Assembly: GCA_049317725.1 (NCBI GenBank)
Contig: JBMOHS010000037.1
Location: 1 to 25,804, forward strand
Origin: CAIOZW01 sp049317725
GTDB taxonomy: Bacteria > Acidobacteriota > Blastocatellia > RBC074
Length of the DNA: 25,804 nucleotides
Reading direction: 5' to 3'
Shown: in pieces, positions 9,269-17,943 of the stretch
Position numbering within the stretch: position 1 is the stretch's first letter
Layout of the letters: each line of letters begins with the position of its first letter
Program-made: the position numbers and the translations under genes
The notes under the pieces: generated by a model
Told to the model about the DNA's origin: nothing
Databases searched by the model: none
What the model saw: only the letters and a program-made list of their open reading frames with translations

Positions 9269-10905
9269 CGGGTCTCCTTCGTGGTGCCGAGAGCCGGTCT
9301 GGTCGATCCAGCTCCGGGCGATGGTCGGGCGGGTGGACGAGCTTCCCGGATGCGGCGCAGCTCGTTCGCCATTCTCCGAGTCCGGTTTGGGTTACGTTCG
9401 GCCAAGTTGACCCGTTCGCCCGGGTCGCGCCGCAGATCGTAAAGCTGTGGTGTAGGGGTGTTCCCCAATTCGATGCCCGTCTCTGGACTGTACGCCCGCC
9501 CCGGGCCGGGCTCGATATATTTCCAGTTGCCGTCGCGGAGAGAGAGGCTTCCCGCCTGGAGAACCAGTCGCTGCCGCCCTCGCGGGGATTGCCCCAGCAA
9601 GGCGGGGAGCAGGTTGACACTGTCGGCGGCGACTCCCCGATCGAGCCGTTGCCCCACCAACGCGGCCAGCGAGGCAAAGAGATCGACCTGGGAGACCATG
9701 GCGGACGAGAGCCCGACGCGGGCTCTTCCCGGCCAGCGAACCAGGAAGGGGACCCGCGTCCCCGCCTCGTAGTTGCTGTATTTGCCGCCTCGCCAAGGTC
9801 CGGCGGGGCGATGGGCTCCCAGCTTCTCGACGGCTTCGTCGCGGTAGCCGTCGTCGACGACTGGGCCATTGTCGCTGCTGACGATGACCAGCGTCCGCTC
9901 CGTCAATTGCAGCCGGTCGAGCGCTGTCAGAATCTGCCCAACCGTCTCATCCATCTGCACCAGCGCGTCGCCACGCGCGCCCATTCCTGTCTTCCCGACG
10001 TGGCGTGGATGGGGGACTCGTGGCACGTGGGGGTCGTGAGTCGCGAAGTAGAGGAAGAAGGGGCTCGCTTGGTGCCGCTCCAGAAACGAGATGGCTTCGC
10101 GCGCGAAGACGTCGGCCATCTCTTCATCCTTCCAGAGCGCGCTCTTGCCGCCGGTCATCCACCCAATCCGGCTGATGCCATCGATGATCGACATATCGTG
10201 GCCATGGCTGGGATGCACTCGTAACAGTTCTGGGTGGGTCTTTCCCGTGGGCTCATCTCCGATCGGGCCGCGGTAGCTGACGCGGATCGGGTCGTTCGGG
10301 TCGAGCCCGACCACCCGCCGGTTCCGGACATAGACGGTCGGCACCCGATCTCCTGTCGCCGCCATCAGAAAGGCGTCGTCAAAGCCCGCATCATTGGCCG
10401 AGGGGCGGATCTCCCCGTTCCAGTCGGGGCCACCCGTCGGCCCAAGCCCGAGATGCCACTTTCCGACGACACCCGTCACGTAGCCAGCTTTTCGCAACGT
10501 CTGGGGCAGGGTCTGGCGCCCCGCATCGAGAACCAGCCCGGCATCTCCCGGGAGGACACCCGTGCCTGTTCGGCGAAATGCGTACTCCCCCATCATCAAG
10601 GCGTAGCGGGATGGGGTGCACGTCGCTGCCGCTGCGTGGGCGTCGAGGAATCGGAGCCCTTCACGTGCCAACCGGTCGAGGTGCGGCGTGCTCAGTGCCG
10701 TCGCTCCATAGCTGGAGAGATCCCCGAATCCAGCGTCGTCCAGTAGAATCAGGACGATGTTTGGTGGTTGCTCCCGTCTCCCCTGGTGCACCCCATTGGC
10801 CAAAGAATTTCCCGCCCCCCCTCCCAGGAGAACGGCTCCCAAAACCAAGCTGAGGACCGCTCCGCCGCGAAGTCGGTTGTCTTGATGCCAAGCGCTGCCC
10901 TTCAT
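9265..10905 (-). CDS. Exported sulfatase (formylglycine-dependent, type I)
   Basis: This 546-residue sulfatase hydrolyses sulfate esters. A hydrophobic signal segment (about 14-37, ending near SLANG) implies export. The metal-binding LLDDAGFGD carries Asp56-Asp57. The modification motif is CTPSR (96-100), so Cys96 should be converted to formylglycine. Further active-site landmarks are GKWHLG (Lys149, His151), THDPHVP (His290), SSDNGP (Asp345, Asn346) and GGKYSNYE (Lys375). The C-terminal LYDLRRDPGERVNLAERNP segment is the usual sulfatase ending. ATG at 10905 follows GGGGGAGAG. No formylglycine-generating enzyme or anaerobic maturase is in this window, so maturation must come from elsewhere. 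It is coupled by ATGA overlap to a symporter and faces a second symporter divergently. Confidence 0.95.
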   Translation of the reverse strand: MKGSAWHQDNRLRGGAVLSLVLGAVLLGGGAGNSLANGVHQGRREQPPNIVLILLDDAGFGDLSSYGATALSTPHLDRLAREGLRFLDAHAAAATCTPSRYALMMGEYAFRRTGTGVLPGDAGLVLDAGRQTLPQTLRKAGYVTGVVGKWHLGLGPTGGPDWNGEIRPSANDAGFDDAFLMAATGDRVPTVYVRNRRVVGLDPNDPIRVSYRGPIGDEPTGKTHPELLRVHPSHGHDMSIIDGISRIGWMTGGKSALWKDEEMADVFAREAISFLERHQASPFFLYFATHDPHVPRVPHPRHVGKTGMGARGDALVQMDETVGQILTALDRLQLTERTLVIVSSDNGPVVDDGYRDEAVEKLGAHRPAGPWRGGKYSNYEAGTRVPFLVRWPGRARVGLSSAMVSQVDLFASLAALVGQRLDRGVAADSVNLLPALLGQSPRGRQRLVLQAGSLSLRDGNWKYIEPGPGRAYSPETGIELGNTPTPQLYDLRRDPGERVNLAERNPNRTRRMANELRRIREARPPARPSPGAGSTRPALGTTKETR

Positions 10906-11200
10906 CCACTCTCTCCCCCCACAGGCGAGCCGACTGCGCCACCTCCCTTCGGAAGCGGCAGGGACCGCGCTCGATCACGCCCGCTCGTTGATACTGGATA
11001 ATCGGATCAATACGTTTCTGGATCGGGGTGAAAGTGTACCTGCTTTCTCGCCGATGGCAAGAATTTCGGCGATCTCTTCCCATTCTTTTTCCCCTCCCCC
11101 TGCCGATTGAACTCAGGCCGATTCCGTACTAGGCTATCGCCCGCTTGCCCCATTCTGGACAAGTCTACGGGACACGACAGGACATCAAACGAGGCACTGC
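10906..11200. promoter_or_regulatory. Divergent regulatory region between sulfatase and second symporter
   Basis: A candidate plus-strand promoter, TTGATA (10988-10993)-N17-TACGTT (11011-11016), would serve the symporter at 11201. Downstream of it, TCGCCGA (11048-11054) and TCGGCGA (11066-11072) form a perfect 7-bp inverted repeat in the presumed leader, followed by a T-rich stretch (about 11073-11092). This could be an operator or an attenuator-like hairpin. The sulfatase promoter must also lie here, but I could not identify it. Confidence 0.35.
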
Positions 11201-12904
<1,704 letters not shown>

Positions 12905-12924
12905 TTTTTCCGAGGAGGTGTTGC

Positions 12925-13125
12925 GTGGGTCTCGATATCCGGATGCCAATCGGCCTGATGTTCAGCGTCATCGGAGGGCTGCTGATTGCCTTTGGTCTAG
13001 TGGGACCGACGGAGATCTACCGCCGGTCCCTCTCCCTCAACGTCAACCTCGGGTGGGGAGTTGTTCTCCTCGTCTTTGGGCTGCTCATGGTTGGTCTCGC
13101 CCGTCGTCGGCAGGGGAGGTCCTGA
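12925..13125 (+). CDS. Small two-helix membrane protein, unknown function
   Basis: This 66-residue product starts at GTG 12925 behind a near-perfect Shine-Dalgarno (GAGGAGGTG, 12912-12920). It has two hydrophobic helices (about 9-26 and 43-59) joined by a polar loop containing GPTEIYRRSL and NVNLGWG, and a basic tail (ARRRQGRS) that should stay cytoplasmic. The strong ribosome site and tight spacing after the symporter (20 bp) show it is a real co-transcribed gene, although it is short and starts with GTG. I have an unverified memory of similar small proteins next to SSS transporters in Acidobacteriota. A role as symporter accessory subunit is inference. Confidence 0.75.
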   Translation: MGLDIRMPIGLMFSVIGGLLIAFGLVGPTEIYRRSLSLNVNLGWGVVLLVFGLLMVGLARRRQGRS

Positions 13126-13138
13126 TCCACCCCCCCCT

Positions 13139-13167
13139 TTGCGTTTCCCGGATTGCCGGCGTATGAT
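13139..13167 (+). promoter_or_regulatory. Sigma70-type promoter for the parvulin genes
   Basis: TTGCGT (13139-13144), a 17-bp spacer and TATGAT (13162-13167) make a good match to a housekeeping promoter on the plus strand. It would give a leader of about 130 nt before the first parvulin gene at 13303. It is the best-formed plus-strand promoter I see in this part of the window. Confidence 0.55.
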
Positions 13168-13302
13168 CCATGGTTGAGAGCAAGGCAATCATCGATGAAA
13201 AGAGTTCCCCAGTGGCCGGACTTGCCGGCGAGAGAAAGTCCCTTCTGTAAGCGGGGTCTTGGTTCAACCAATCCTGTCAGGGAGGGCCAATCGGGATAGA
13301 GA

Positions 13303-14385
13303 ATGACGAGAGGCATGCGGGCAGGAGTCAAGCGGACCGAAGAGAACTCACAATCCAAAGAGATGGGGACAAGAGCCCTTTCAGGATGGGCTTTTCGGGT
13401 TCTCCGGCGTCGGCCCTCAAGAGGGAAGGCCCGTCTCTCCCTCCTCGCCTTTGTTGGGCTCCTCGGGTGGGTGGGCGCTTCGGGGTGCCAGCGATTCAGC
13501 AAGGATGCGGCCAAAGATGACCCGACTCCGGTCATTGTCGAGATCAATGGACAAGCCTTTCAGGCCTCCGCCTTCGATCGCTTCATCAAGGCTCGGCTCT
13601 CCGATTTTGCGAGCAGTCCGCTCGACCAAGACCAGCAGCGCAGCAGCCTCCTCGACAGATTCATTTTGCGCCAGTTGATCGTCCGTCAGGCGCTCGACTC
13701 CAATTTTGAACTCTCCGAGGAAGATGTCCGGCAGAACTTCGAGACGCAATACAAACAGGCGACGACCGAAGGGGCTGACCAGAACCCCGCCGTTTTGCAG
13801 AGCAGTGAGCGGCGCACCGAAATTCTCAACGATCTTCTCGAACTGAAATTCTCGGAGACACAGCTTCCTAAAGAAGTTGCAGTGACCGAAGAAGAGATCA
13901 AGGCTCACTATGAGGCCAATCGCGATCAGTATCCGTCCCGGTATGGATTCTATGTCCGCGAGATTCGGGTCGAAGAAGAGGCTGAGGCACGACGCCTCCA
14001 GCGACAGTCGATTGCACGTCCAGACGACTTTCCGGTCCTCGCGCGGGAGCACTCCAGAGCGCCAACAGCGGCTCAGGGGGGACTGATCTACTACGAAACC
14101 GAGCAGCTCCCTCCCCCGCTCGAACAAGCGATCGTCGCCCTCAAGGTAGGCTCGGTCAGCAATGTCGTCAAGTCGAACTTTGGGTATCACCTCTTCAAAC
14201 TTGAGCAGAGAGTCGAGCCGCTGCCCTTTGAAAAGATCCGGCAAGAGGTGATCGAGCGTTTGCAGAGTGAGAAGAAGCGCCAACTGATCGAGGCATTTGG
14301 AGATCGTCTCGCCGCTGCCGCGACGATCGTCATTCATCGGGATCGTCTTGGCTTCACCTACCGTGGTCGGTACCCAGCCTCCTGA
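13303..14385 (+). CDS. Parvulin-type peptidyl-prolyl isomerase lipoprotein (PrsA/SurA-like)
   Basis: This 360-residue envelope foldase combines a SurA/PrsA-like N-terminal chaperone region (about 76-200) with one parvulin domain (about 206-313; GFYVREIRVEEE ... GLIYYETEQLPPPLEQAIVALKVGSVSNV). A hydrophobic signal (about 44-58) ends in the lipobox ASGC, so Cys62 should be lipidated after cleavage. The region before the signal is unusually long and basic (RVLRRRPSRGK), so an internal start such as ATG 13363 may be the true one; neither site has a strong Shine-Dalgarno, and an in-frame stop six bases upstream limits the frame to 13303. It sits 147 bp before a second parvulin gene on the same strand, suggesting a pair for outer-membrane or secreted protein folding. 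Confidence 0.87.
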   Translation: MTRGMRAGVKRTEENSQSKEMGTRALSGWAFRVLRRRPSRGKARLSLLAFVGLLGWVGASGCQRFSKDAAKDDPTPVIVEINGQAFQASAFDRFIKARLSDFASSPLDQDQQRSSLLDRFILRQLIVRQALDSNFELSEEDVRQNFETQYKQATTEGADQNPAVLQSSERRTEILNDLLELKFSETQLPKEVAVTEEEIKAHYEANRDQYPSRYGFYVREIRVEEEAEARRLQRQSIARPDDFPVLAREHSRAPTAAQGGLIYYETEQLPPPLEQAIVALKVGSVSNVVKSNFGYHLFKLEQRVEPLPFEKIRQEVIERLQSEKKRQLIEAFGDRLAAAATIVIHRDRLGFTYRGRYPAS

Positions 14386-14453
14386 GGCGCGCTCCCCAGA
14401 TGGGTCGCGGCGCTATCGTGTCCCAGAGAGGCTAGAGAATGTCACTACGGAAA

Positions 14454-14509
14454 GGAAATGCAGGGATTCCCGCTCAGAGCAATCCATACAAGGAATACAG
14501 GAGTTCCCG
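14454..14509 (+). repeat. Two imperfect direct repeats ahead of the SurA-like gene
   Basis: Two similar 18-19-nt units, at 14454-14472 (GGAAATGCAGGGATTCCCG) and 14492-14509 (GGAATACAGGAGTTCCCG), lie just upstream of the SurA-like gene start at 14533. Each begins GGAA and ends TTCCCG, so each is also a partial palindrome. They could be paired binding sites or chance similarity. Confidence 0.35.
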
Positions 14510-14532
14510 TAATCTTGAATAGAGGATCAGTC

Positions 14533-15678
14533 ATGAAACGATGGAGAGCGTTGCTGTTCTTGGCCTTGACGGTGCTGCTGGCACCGGCCGGATATGCCCA
14601 GGAAGAAGACACCAATTTGGTGGATGAAGTGATTGCCCGGGTCAATGCCGGCGTCATCATGCGCTCCGCCTTCGAGTCGTCCCAGCGCGATGTCCTGGAG
14701 GAGTTGCGCAAGCAGGGTCTCAAAGGGGAGGACCTCGAGAAGAAGTTCAGCGAGTGGAAGCCCCGCATCCTCGATGAACTGATCAACACTCAGTTGCTTT
14801 CGCAGCGAGCCAAGGACCTCTCGATCAATGTCGACGCGCAGGTCAACCAGCAGCTCCTTCGGATGATGAAGGAGAACAACTGCGAATCCCTCGAATGTCT
14901 TGGCCAGAAGATGCGCGAGGCCAATTTCGACATCGATGAGGTCAAGCGCATCATGGCGGAAAACTTCTCCAAGGACGCCGTCATTGGCCGTGAGGTCTAT
15001 GGTCGTGTCTACCAGCAATTGACGGAGAAGGAGAAGCGCGACGCCTACGAAAAAAATAAGTCATACTTCACGGAGGCCGGTGAGCTGACGCTCAGTCGCG
15101 TCTTGATCGCCTTTGGGAAGGACGAAGCCAAGGCGAAGGCGACCGCTGCAGAGGTGCTTCAGCAGGCCCGGGGAGGAGCCATTGAGTTTGGCGTCCTTGC
15201 CGAGCGCTATTCCGATGACGACCTTGGCAAGAAGAGTCGTGGGCAGATCGGCACGATCAAGATCCCGGATTTGGCACCTGCCGTGCGCGAGGCGGTCGAG
15301 AAGGCTCCCGTCGGGACGGTGACCGAGCCGATCCGGCTTGACAATGGTTTCTATATCTTCCGGGTCGATGGGCGCAAAGAGCCCCGCGAACTCTCCTTCG
15401 ATGAAGAGTCTGTGCAGGACGCGATTGGTCGCTACCTCGTCAATCTCAAGTCCGAGAAGCAGGTCGAGGAGTACCTCAACAAACTGCGCAACGAGGCCTT
15501 CATCGAGATCGACGCCCGCTACCAGTTCGACAATGCCAAGGTCCGCTCCGCCCAGATCAAACGCGTCCCCTACATCGAGGAGAAGGAGCGCAAGCGACTG
15601 CGCAAGGAAGAGGAGAAGGAGCGCAAGCGGAAGCGCAAGGCTGCTGAAGTCGAAGCCGACGAGGTCTCTGGCCGATAG
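14533..15678 (+). CDS. SurA-like periplasmic chaperone / parvulin isomerase
   Basis: This 381-residue exported foldase has a clean signal peptide (1-22, AGYA before QEED), a SurA-type N-terminal chaperone region (about 28-175) and one parvulin domain (about 183-282; GELTLSRVLIAFG ... GQIGTIKIPDLAPAVREAV ... NGFYIFRVDGR). Two cysteines five residues apart (Cys117, Cys122) could form a periplasmic disulfide. The last 35 residues form a highly charged Lys/Arg/Glu helix (KERKRLRKEEEKERKRKRK), unusual for SurA. I chose ATG at 14533 because it gives the signal peptide and has AGAGG at the right distance; an in-frame ATG at 14458 would put 25 residues before it. It follows the parvulin lipoprotein gene and probably shares its promoter. 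Confidence 0.92.
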   Translation: MKRWRALLFLALTVLLAPAGYAQEEDTNLVDEVIARVNAGVIMRSAFESSQRDVLEELRKQGLKGEDLEKKFSEWKPRILDELINTQLLSQRAKDLSINVDAQVNQQLLRMMKENNCESLECLGQKMREANFDIDEVKRIMAENFSKDAVIGREVYGRVYQQLTEKEKRDAYEKNKSYFTEAGELTLSRVLIAFGKDEAKAKATAAEVLQQARGGAIEFGVLAERYSDDDLGKKSRGQIGTIKIPDLAPAVREAVEKAPVGTVTEPIRLDNGFYIFRVDGRKEPRELSFDEESVQDAIGRYLVNLKSEKQVEEYLNKLRNEAFIEIDARYQFDNAKVRSAQIKRVPYIEEKERKRLRKEEEKERKRKRKAAEVEADEVSGR

Positions 15679-15683
15679 GTTGC

Positions 15684-15750
15684 GTCGAAGGAGGATGGGC
15701 GCGCCGTCCTCCTTCTCGACGAATCGGTATGGGCCGCGTTGAGACGGCCC
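15684..15750 (+). terminator. Two consecutive hairpins after the SurA-like gene
   Basis: The first hairpin, 15684-15720, pairs GTCGA and AGGAGGA with TCCTCCT and TCGAC, with a 2-nt bulge. The second pairs GGGCCG (15731-15736) with CGGCCC (15745-15750). They start 5 bp past the stop codon. No U-tail follows, so they may be a 3'-end protector or a partial terminator rather than a full stop to transcription. Confidence 0.45.
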
Positions 15751-15787
15751 GCTCTACACACACAACGCTCTTCAATCCTCATCAACT

Positions 15788-16897
15788 ATGGATAAGATCT
15801 TTGTCAGCGAGTTGGTTCCGAATCAGACGGTCAGCACGACCTTCCTGGTCAAATCGAAGGAGCTGCGCAACAAGAAGACAGGGGGGCAGTTCGTCATGCT
15901 CCAGCTCGCCGATCGGACGGGCGAACTCTTGGGGCAATGGTGGGACAATTTCGAGGAGACGATCGACACCTTCGATCGGGATGACATCGTCTTTGTGCGC
16001 GGCTTGGTCAACACCTATCGGAATCACCTGCAGATTACCCTCCACCGGGTCCGTCCGTGTCAGCCGCACGAAGTGACCCTCGCCGACTACTTTCCAACCA
16101 CCCGGTTCGATGTCGACGAGATGTTTACGGAGCTGCTCGGCTACGTAGAGGTGTTTCGGAACCCACATCTGCGCCGCCTGCTCGACGCGATCTTCGCGGA
16201 TGAGGAGACGGTACGCAAATTCAAGCGCGCGCCGGCGGCGAAGACGATGCACCATCCCTACCTGGGAGGGCTGCTCGAACACAGCCTCTCCCTGGTCAAG
16301 CTCTGTCGTCTGGTGGCGGGCCACTATTCTGGCATCGATCCAGACCTCCTGGTGACGGGAGCGATCCTCCACGATTTTGGCAAGATTGATGAACTCTCCT
16401 ACGATCGTGGATTTGGCTACACCAACGATGGCCAGATGATTGGCCACTTGGTGATGGAGACGATCTTCGTCTCGGAGAAGATTCGCGAGATCCCGGACTT
16501 CCCGGAAGATTTGCGTCGCCATCTGCTCCACCTGCTTCTGGCCCACCACGGAAAGCTCGAGTTTGGCTCCCCGAAACTGCCGTTGACACCGGAAGCCCTC
16601 CTGTTGGCGATGCTCGACGACCTCGACTCAAAGGTGGAGGCGATGCAGCGATTGATGGCCGATCCCCACGCCACCGGAGATTGGACGCGGATCACGCCCA
16701 TGTTTGAGCGCCCAATCTACCGGCGCCGACCCACAGAATCCCAGGAGTCGCTTCCCCCAGCGGCACCGGTACCCACAGTCTCGAAGGATCAAACAGAAGC
16801 AAGGGACCGGTCGCCCGATCGCCCTTCCTCCCGGCCCAATGGCCTCCATCAGCCATTTGCTCACCTGCAAGAGCTGATGAAGGGAACTGCTCAGTAG
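15788..16897 (+). CDS. yhaM: 3'-5' exoribonuclease YhaM family (OB-fold plus HD domain)
   Basis: This 369-residue cytoplasmic RNase has an N-terminal OB-fold (about 10-92; GGQFVMLQLADRTGELLGQWWDNF) for nucleic-acid binding, then an HD phosphohydrolase domain (about 150-300). Metal ligands expected for HD proteins are visible: His165 (GGLLEHSLS), His195-Asp196 (ILHDFGK), His253-His254 (LLAHHGKLEFGS) and Asp277-278. This OB-HD layout is that of Bacillus YhaM, which trims RNA from the 3' end. Residues after about 310 are a Pro/Ser/Arg-rich, probably disordered extension. The ATG at 15788 lacks a recognisable Shine-Dalgarno, so initiation may be weak. A good terminator follows. Confidence 0.9.
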   Translation: MDKIFVSELVPNQTVSTTFLVKSKELRNKKTGGQFVMLQLADRTGELLGQWWDNFEETIDTFDRDDIVFVRGLVNTYRNHLQITLHRVRPCQPHEVTLADYFPTTRFDVDEMFTELLGYVEVFRNPHLRRLLDAIFADEETVRKFKRAPAAKTMHHPYLGGLLEHSLSLVKLCRLVAGHYSGIDPDLLVTGAILHDFGKIDELSYDRGFGYTNDGQMIGHLVMETIFVSEKIREIPDFPEDLRRHLLHLLLAHHGKLEFGSPKLPLTPEALLLAMLDDLDSKVEAMQRLMADPHATGDWTRITPMFERPIYRRRPTESQESLPPAAPVPTVSKDQTEARDRSPDRPSSRPNGLHQPFAHLQELMKGTAQ

Positions 16898-16943
16898 GGC
16901 CTTCCACCTTGCCGGGACCGGTCGTCCACCACGGTTGAAGGTC

Positions 16944-16981
16944 AGAGGTGGCGTCAGGATGCTGACCCCCTCTTCTTTTCT
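16944..16981 (+). terminator. Rho-independent terminator of the YhaM gene
   Basis: A branched stem starting with AGAGG at 16944-16948, with inner TCAG/CTGA closing a GATG loop, pairs with CC and TCT up to 16973. It is followed by TCTTTTCT (16974-16981). It lies 47 bp past the YhaM stop in the plus orientation. Confidence 0.6.
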
Positions 16982-17110
16982 TGAAAGCCAAGTGCGCTTG
17001 AGGCACTCTACACTCATTCCCGGGGGGAAGATCTCGAGTTCAGAAGATCCGGGAGCAGGACTGGACAAATGGTCCAATCGACGGATGGTCAAGGAGGCGG
17101 AACAGACGCG

Positions 17111-17737
17111 ATGATATCTGGAATTCTACTGGCGGCTGGTGAATCGAGTCGGATGAAGGGCGAGTTCAAGCCCCTGCTCAAGTGGGGCAAGCGCAACGTC
17201 ATTCGTGAGTGTGTGCACCAGTTGCGCCATTCGCAGCTCGATGATCTCTACGTGGTGCTTGGGTATAGGGAGGCGGAGGTTCGGCCACACTTGGCCGGAA
17301 CAGGGGTGCAGTTTGCGATCAACCGGGACTACCGGAATGGGATGCTCTCCTCGCTCAAGACAGGGTTGGCAAGTCTCAGCCGCAACACCGAGGCCTTTCT
17401 CGTCGCATTGGTCGACCAGCCGATGGTGACCTCGGCCCTCATCGACCGGCTCATCGCTGCTTGGCGAACCGGTGAAAAGGGCATCATCGTCCCGACCTGC
17501 CAGGGGCGCTGGGGCCATCCCGTTCTGATCAGTGCCAGTTTCATCTCGGGGATCATGCAGTTGGATGAGGCGTCGCCCGAGGGCTTGCGCGGTTTTCTCG
17601 AAGCCCACCGCCGGGAGGTGCTCGAAGTGCCGGTCGAGATGCCCTCCATCCTCGAGGATATTGACTCGCCGGAGGACTACCAACGACTGAGCCGCGGCCT
17701 CGAGCCGCTGTACGCCCACCGTCGTTGGCAACCTTGA
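17111..17737 (+). CDS. MobA/MocA-like nucleotidyltransferase
   Basis: This 208-residue Rossmann-type nucleotidyltransferase (NTP_transf_3 family) starts with the pyrophosphorylase signature ISGILLAAGESSRMKGEFKP-like (LAAGxSxRM, then K and LL) and carries the metal-binding Asp in VALVDQPMV. Family members include MobA and MocA, which attach GMP or CMP to the molybdenum cofactor, and enzymes that make other NDP-linked metabolites. The QFAINRDYRNGMLSSLKTGL and GRWGHPVLIS segments are most like MocA-type cytidylyltransferases. I chose ATG at 17111 because the signature starts there and AAGGAGGCGG lies upstream; a longer frame to 17069 adds 14 residues of low-complexity sequence. No molybdoenzyme gene is in the window, so the exact acceptor is uncertain. 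Confidence 0.88.
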   Translation: MISGILLAAGESSRMKGEFKPLLKWGKRNVIRECVHQLRHSQLDDLYVVLGYREAEVRPHLAGTGVQFAINRDYRNGMLSSLKTGLASLSRNTEAFLVALVDQPMVTSALIDRLIAAWRTGEKGIIVPTCQGRWGHPVLISASFISGIMQLDEASPEGLRGFLEAHRREVLEVPVEMPSILEDIDSPEDYQRLSRGLEPLYAHRRWQP

Positions 17738-17770
17738 CGGTCACTGTTGAGGATATTGCAGAAGATGGGT

Positions 17771-17798
17771 AGAGGTGGGGGCTGGCCTCCCCCACTCT
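17771..17798 (+). terminator. Hairpin after the nucleotidyltransferase gene
   Basis: AGAG and TGGGGG (17771-17781, one bulged G) pair with CCCCCA and CTCT (17789-17798) around a short loop. It lies about 35 bp past the stop. The tail that follows (CCTCCTTG) is only weakly T-rich. Confidence 0.45.
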
Positions 17799-17943
17799 CC
17801 TCCTTGCCTCGCTGAACCGCTTCGTCAGACAATTGTGAGCCCCCTGACATAACTCCCGCTTGTCCGCCTCCCGCCTCGATTGGTACCATCTCATTTTTCT
17901 GAAAGATAGATCATCAGACGATTGAAGACAGGAATGGATTGCC

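Noticed and set aside
13417..14337. A 306-codon minus-strand open frame opposite the parvulin lipoprotein
   Set aside because: Antisense to a gene with a lipobox and parvulin domain; no independent support.
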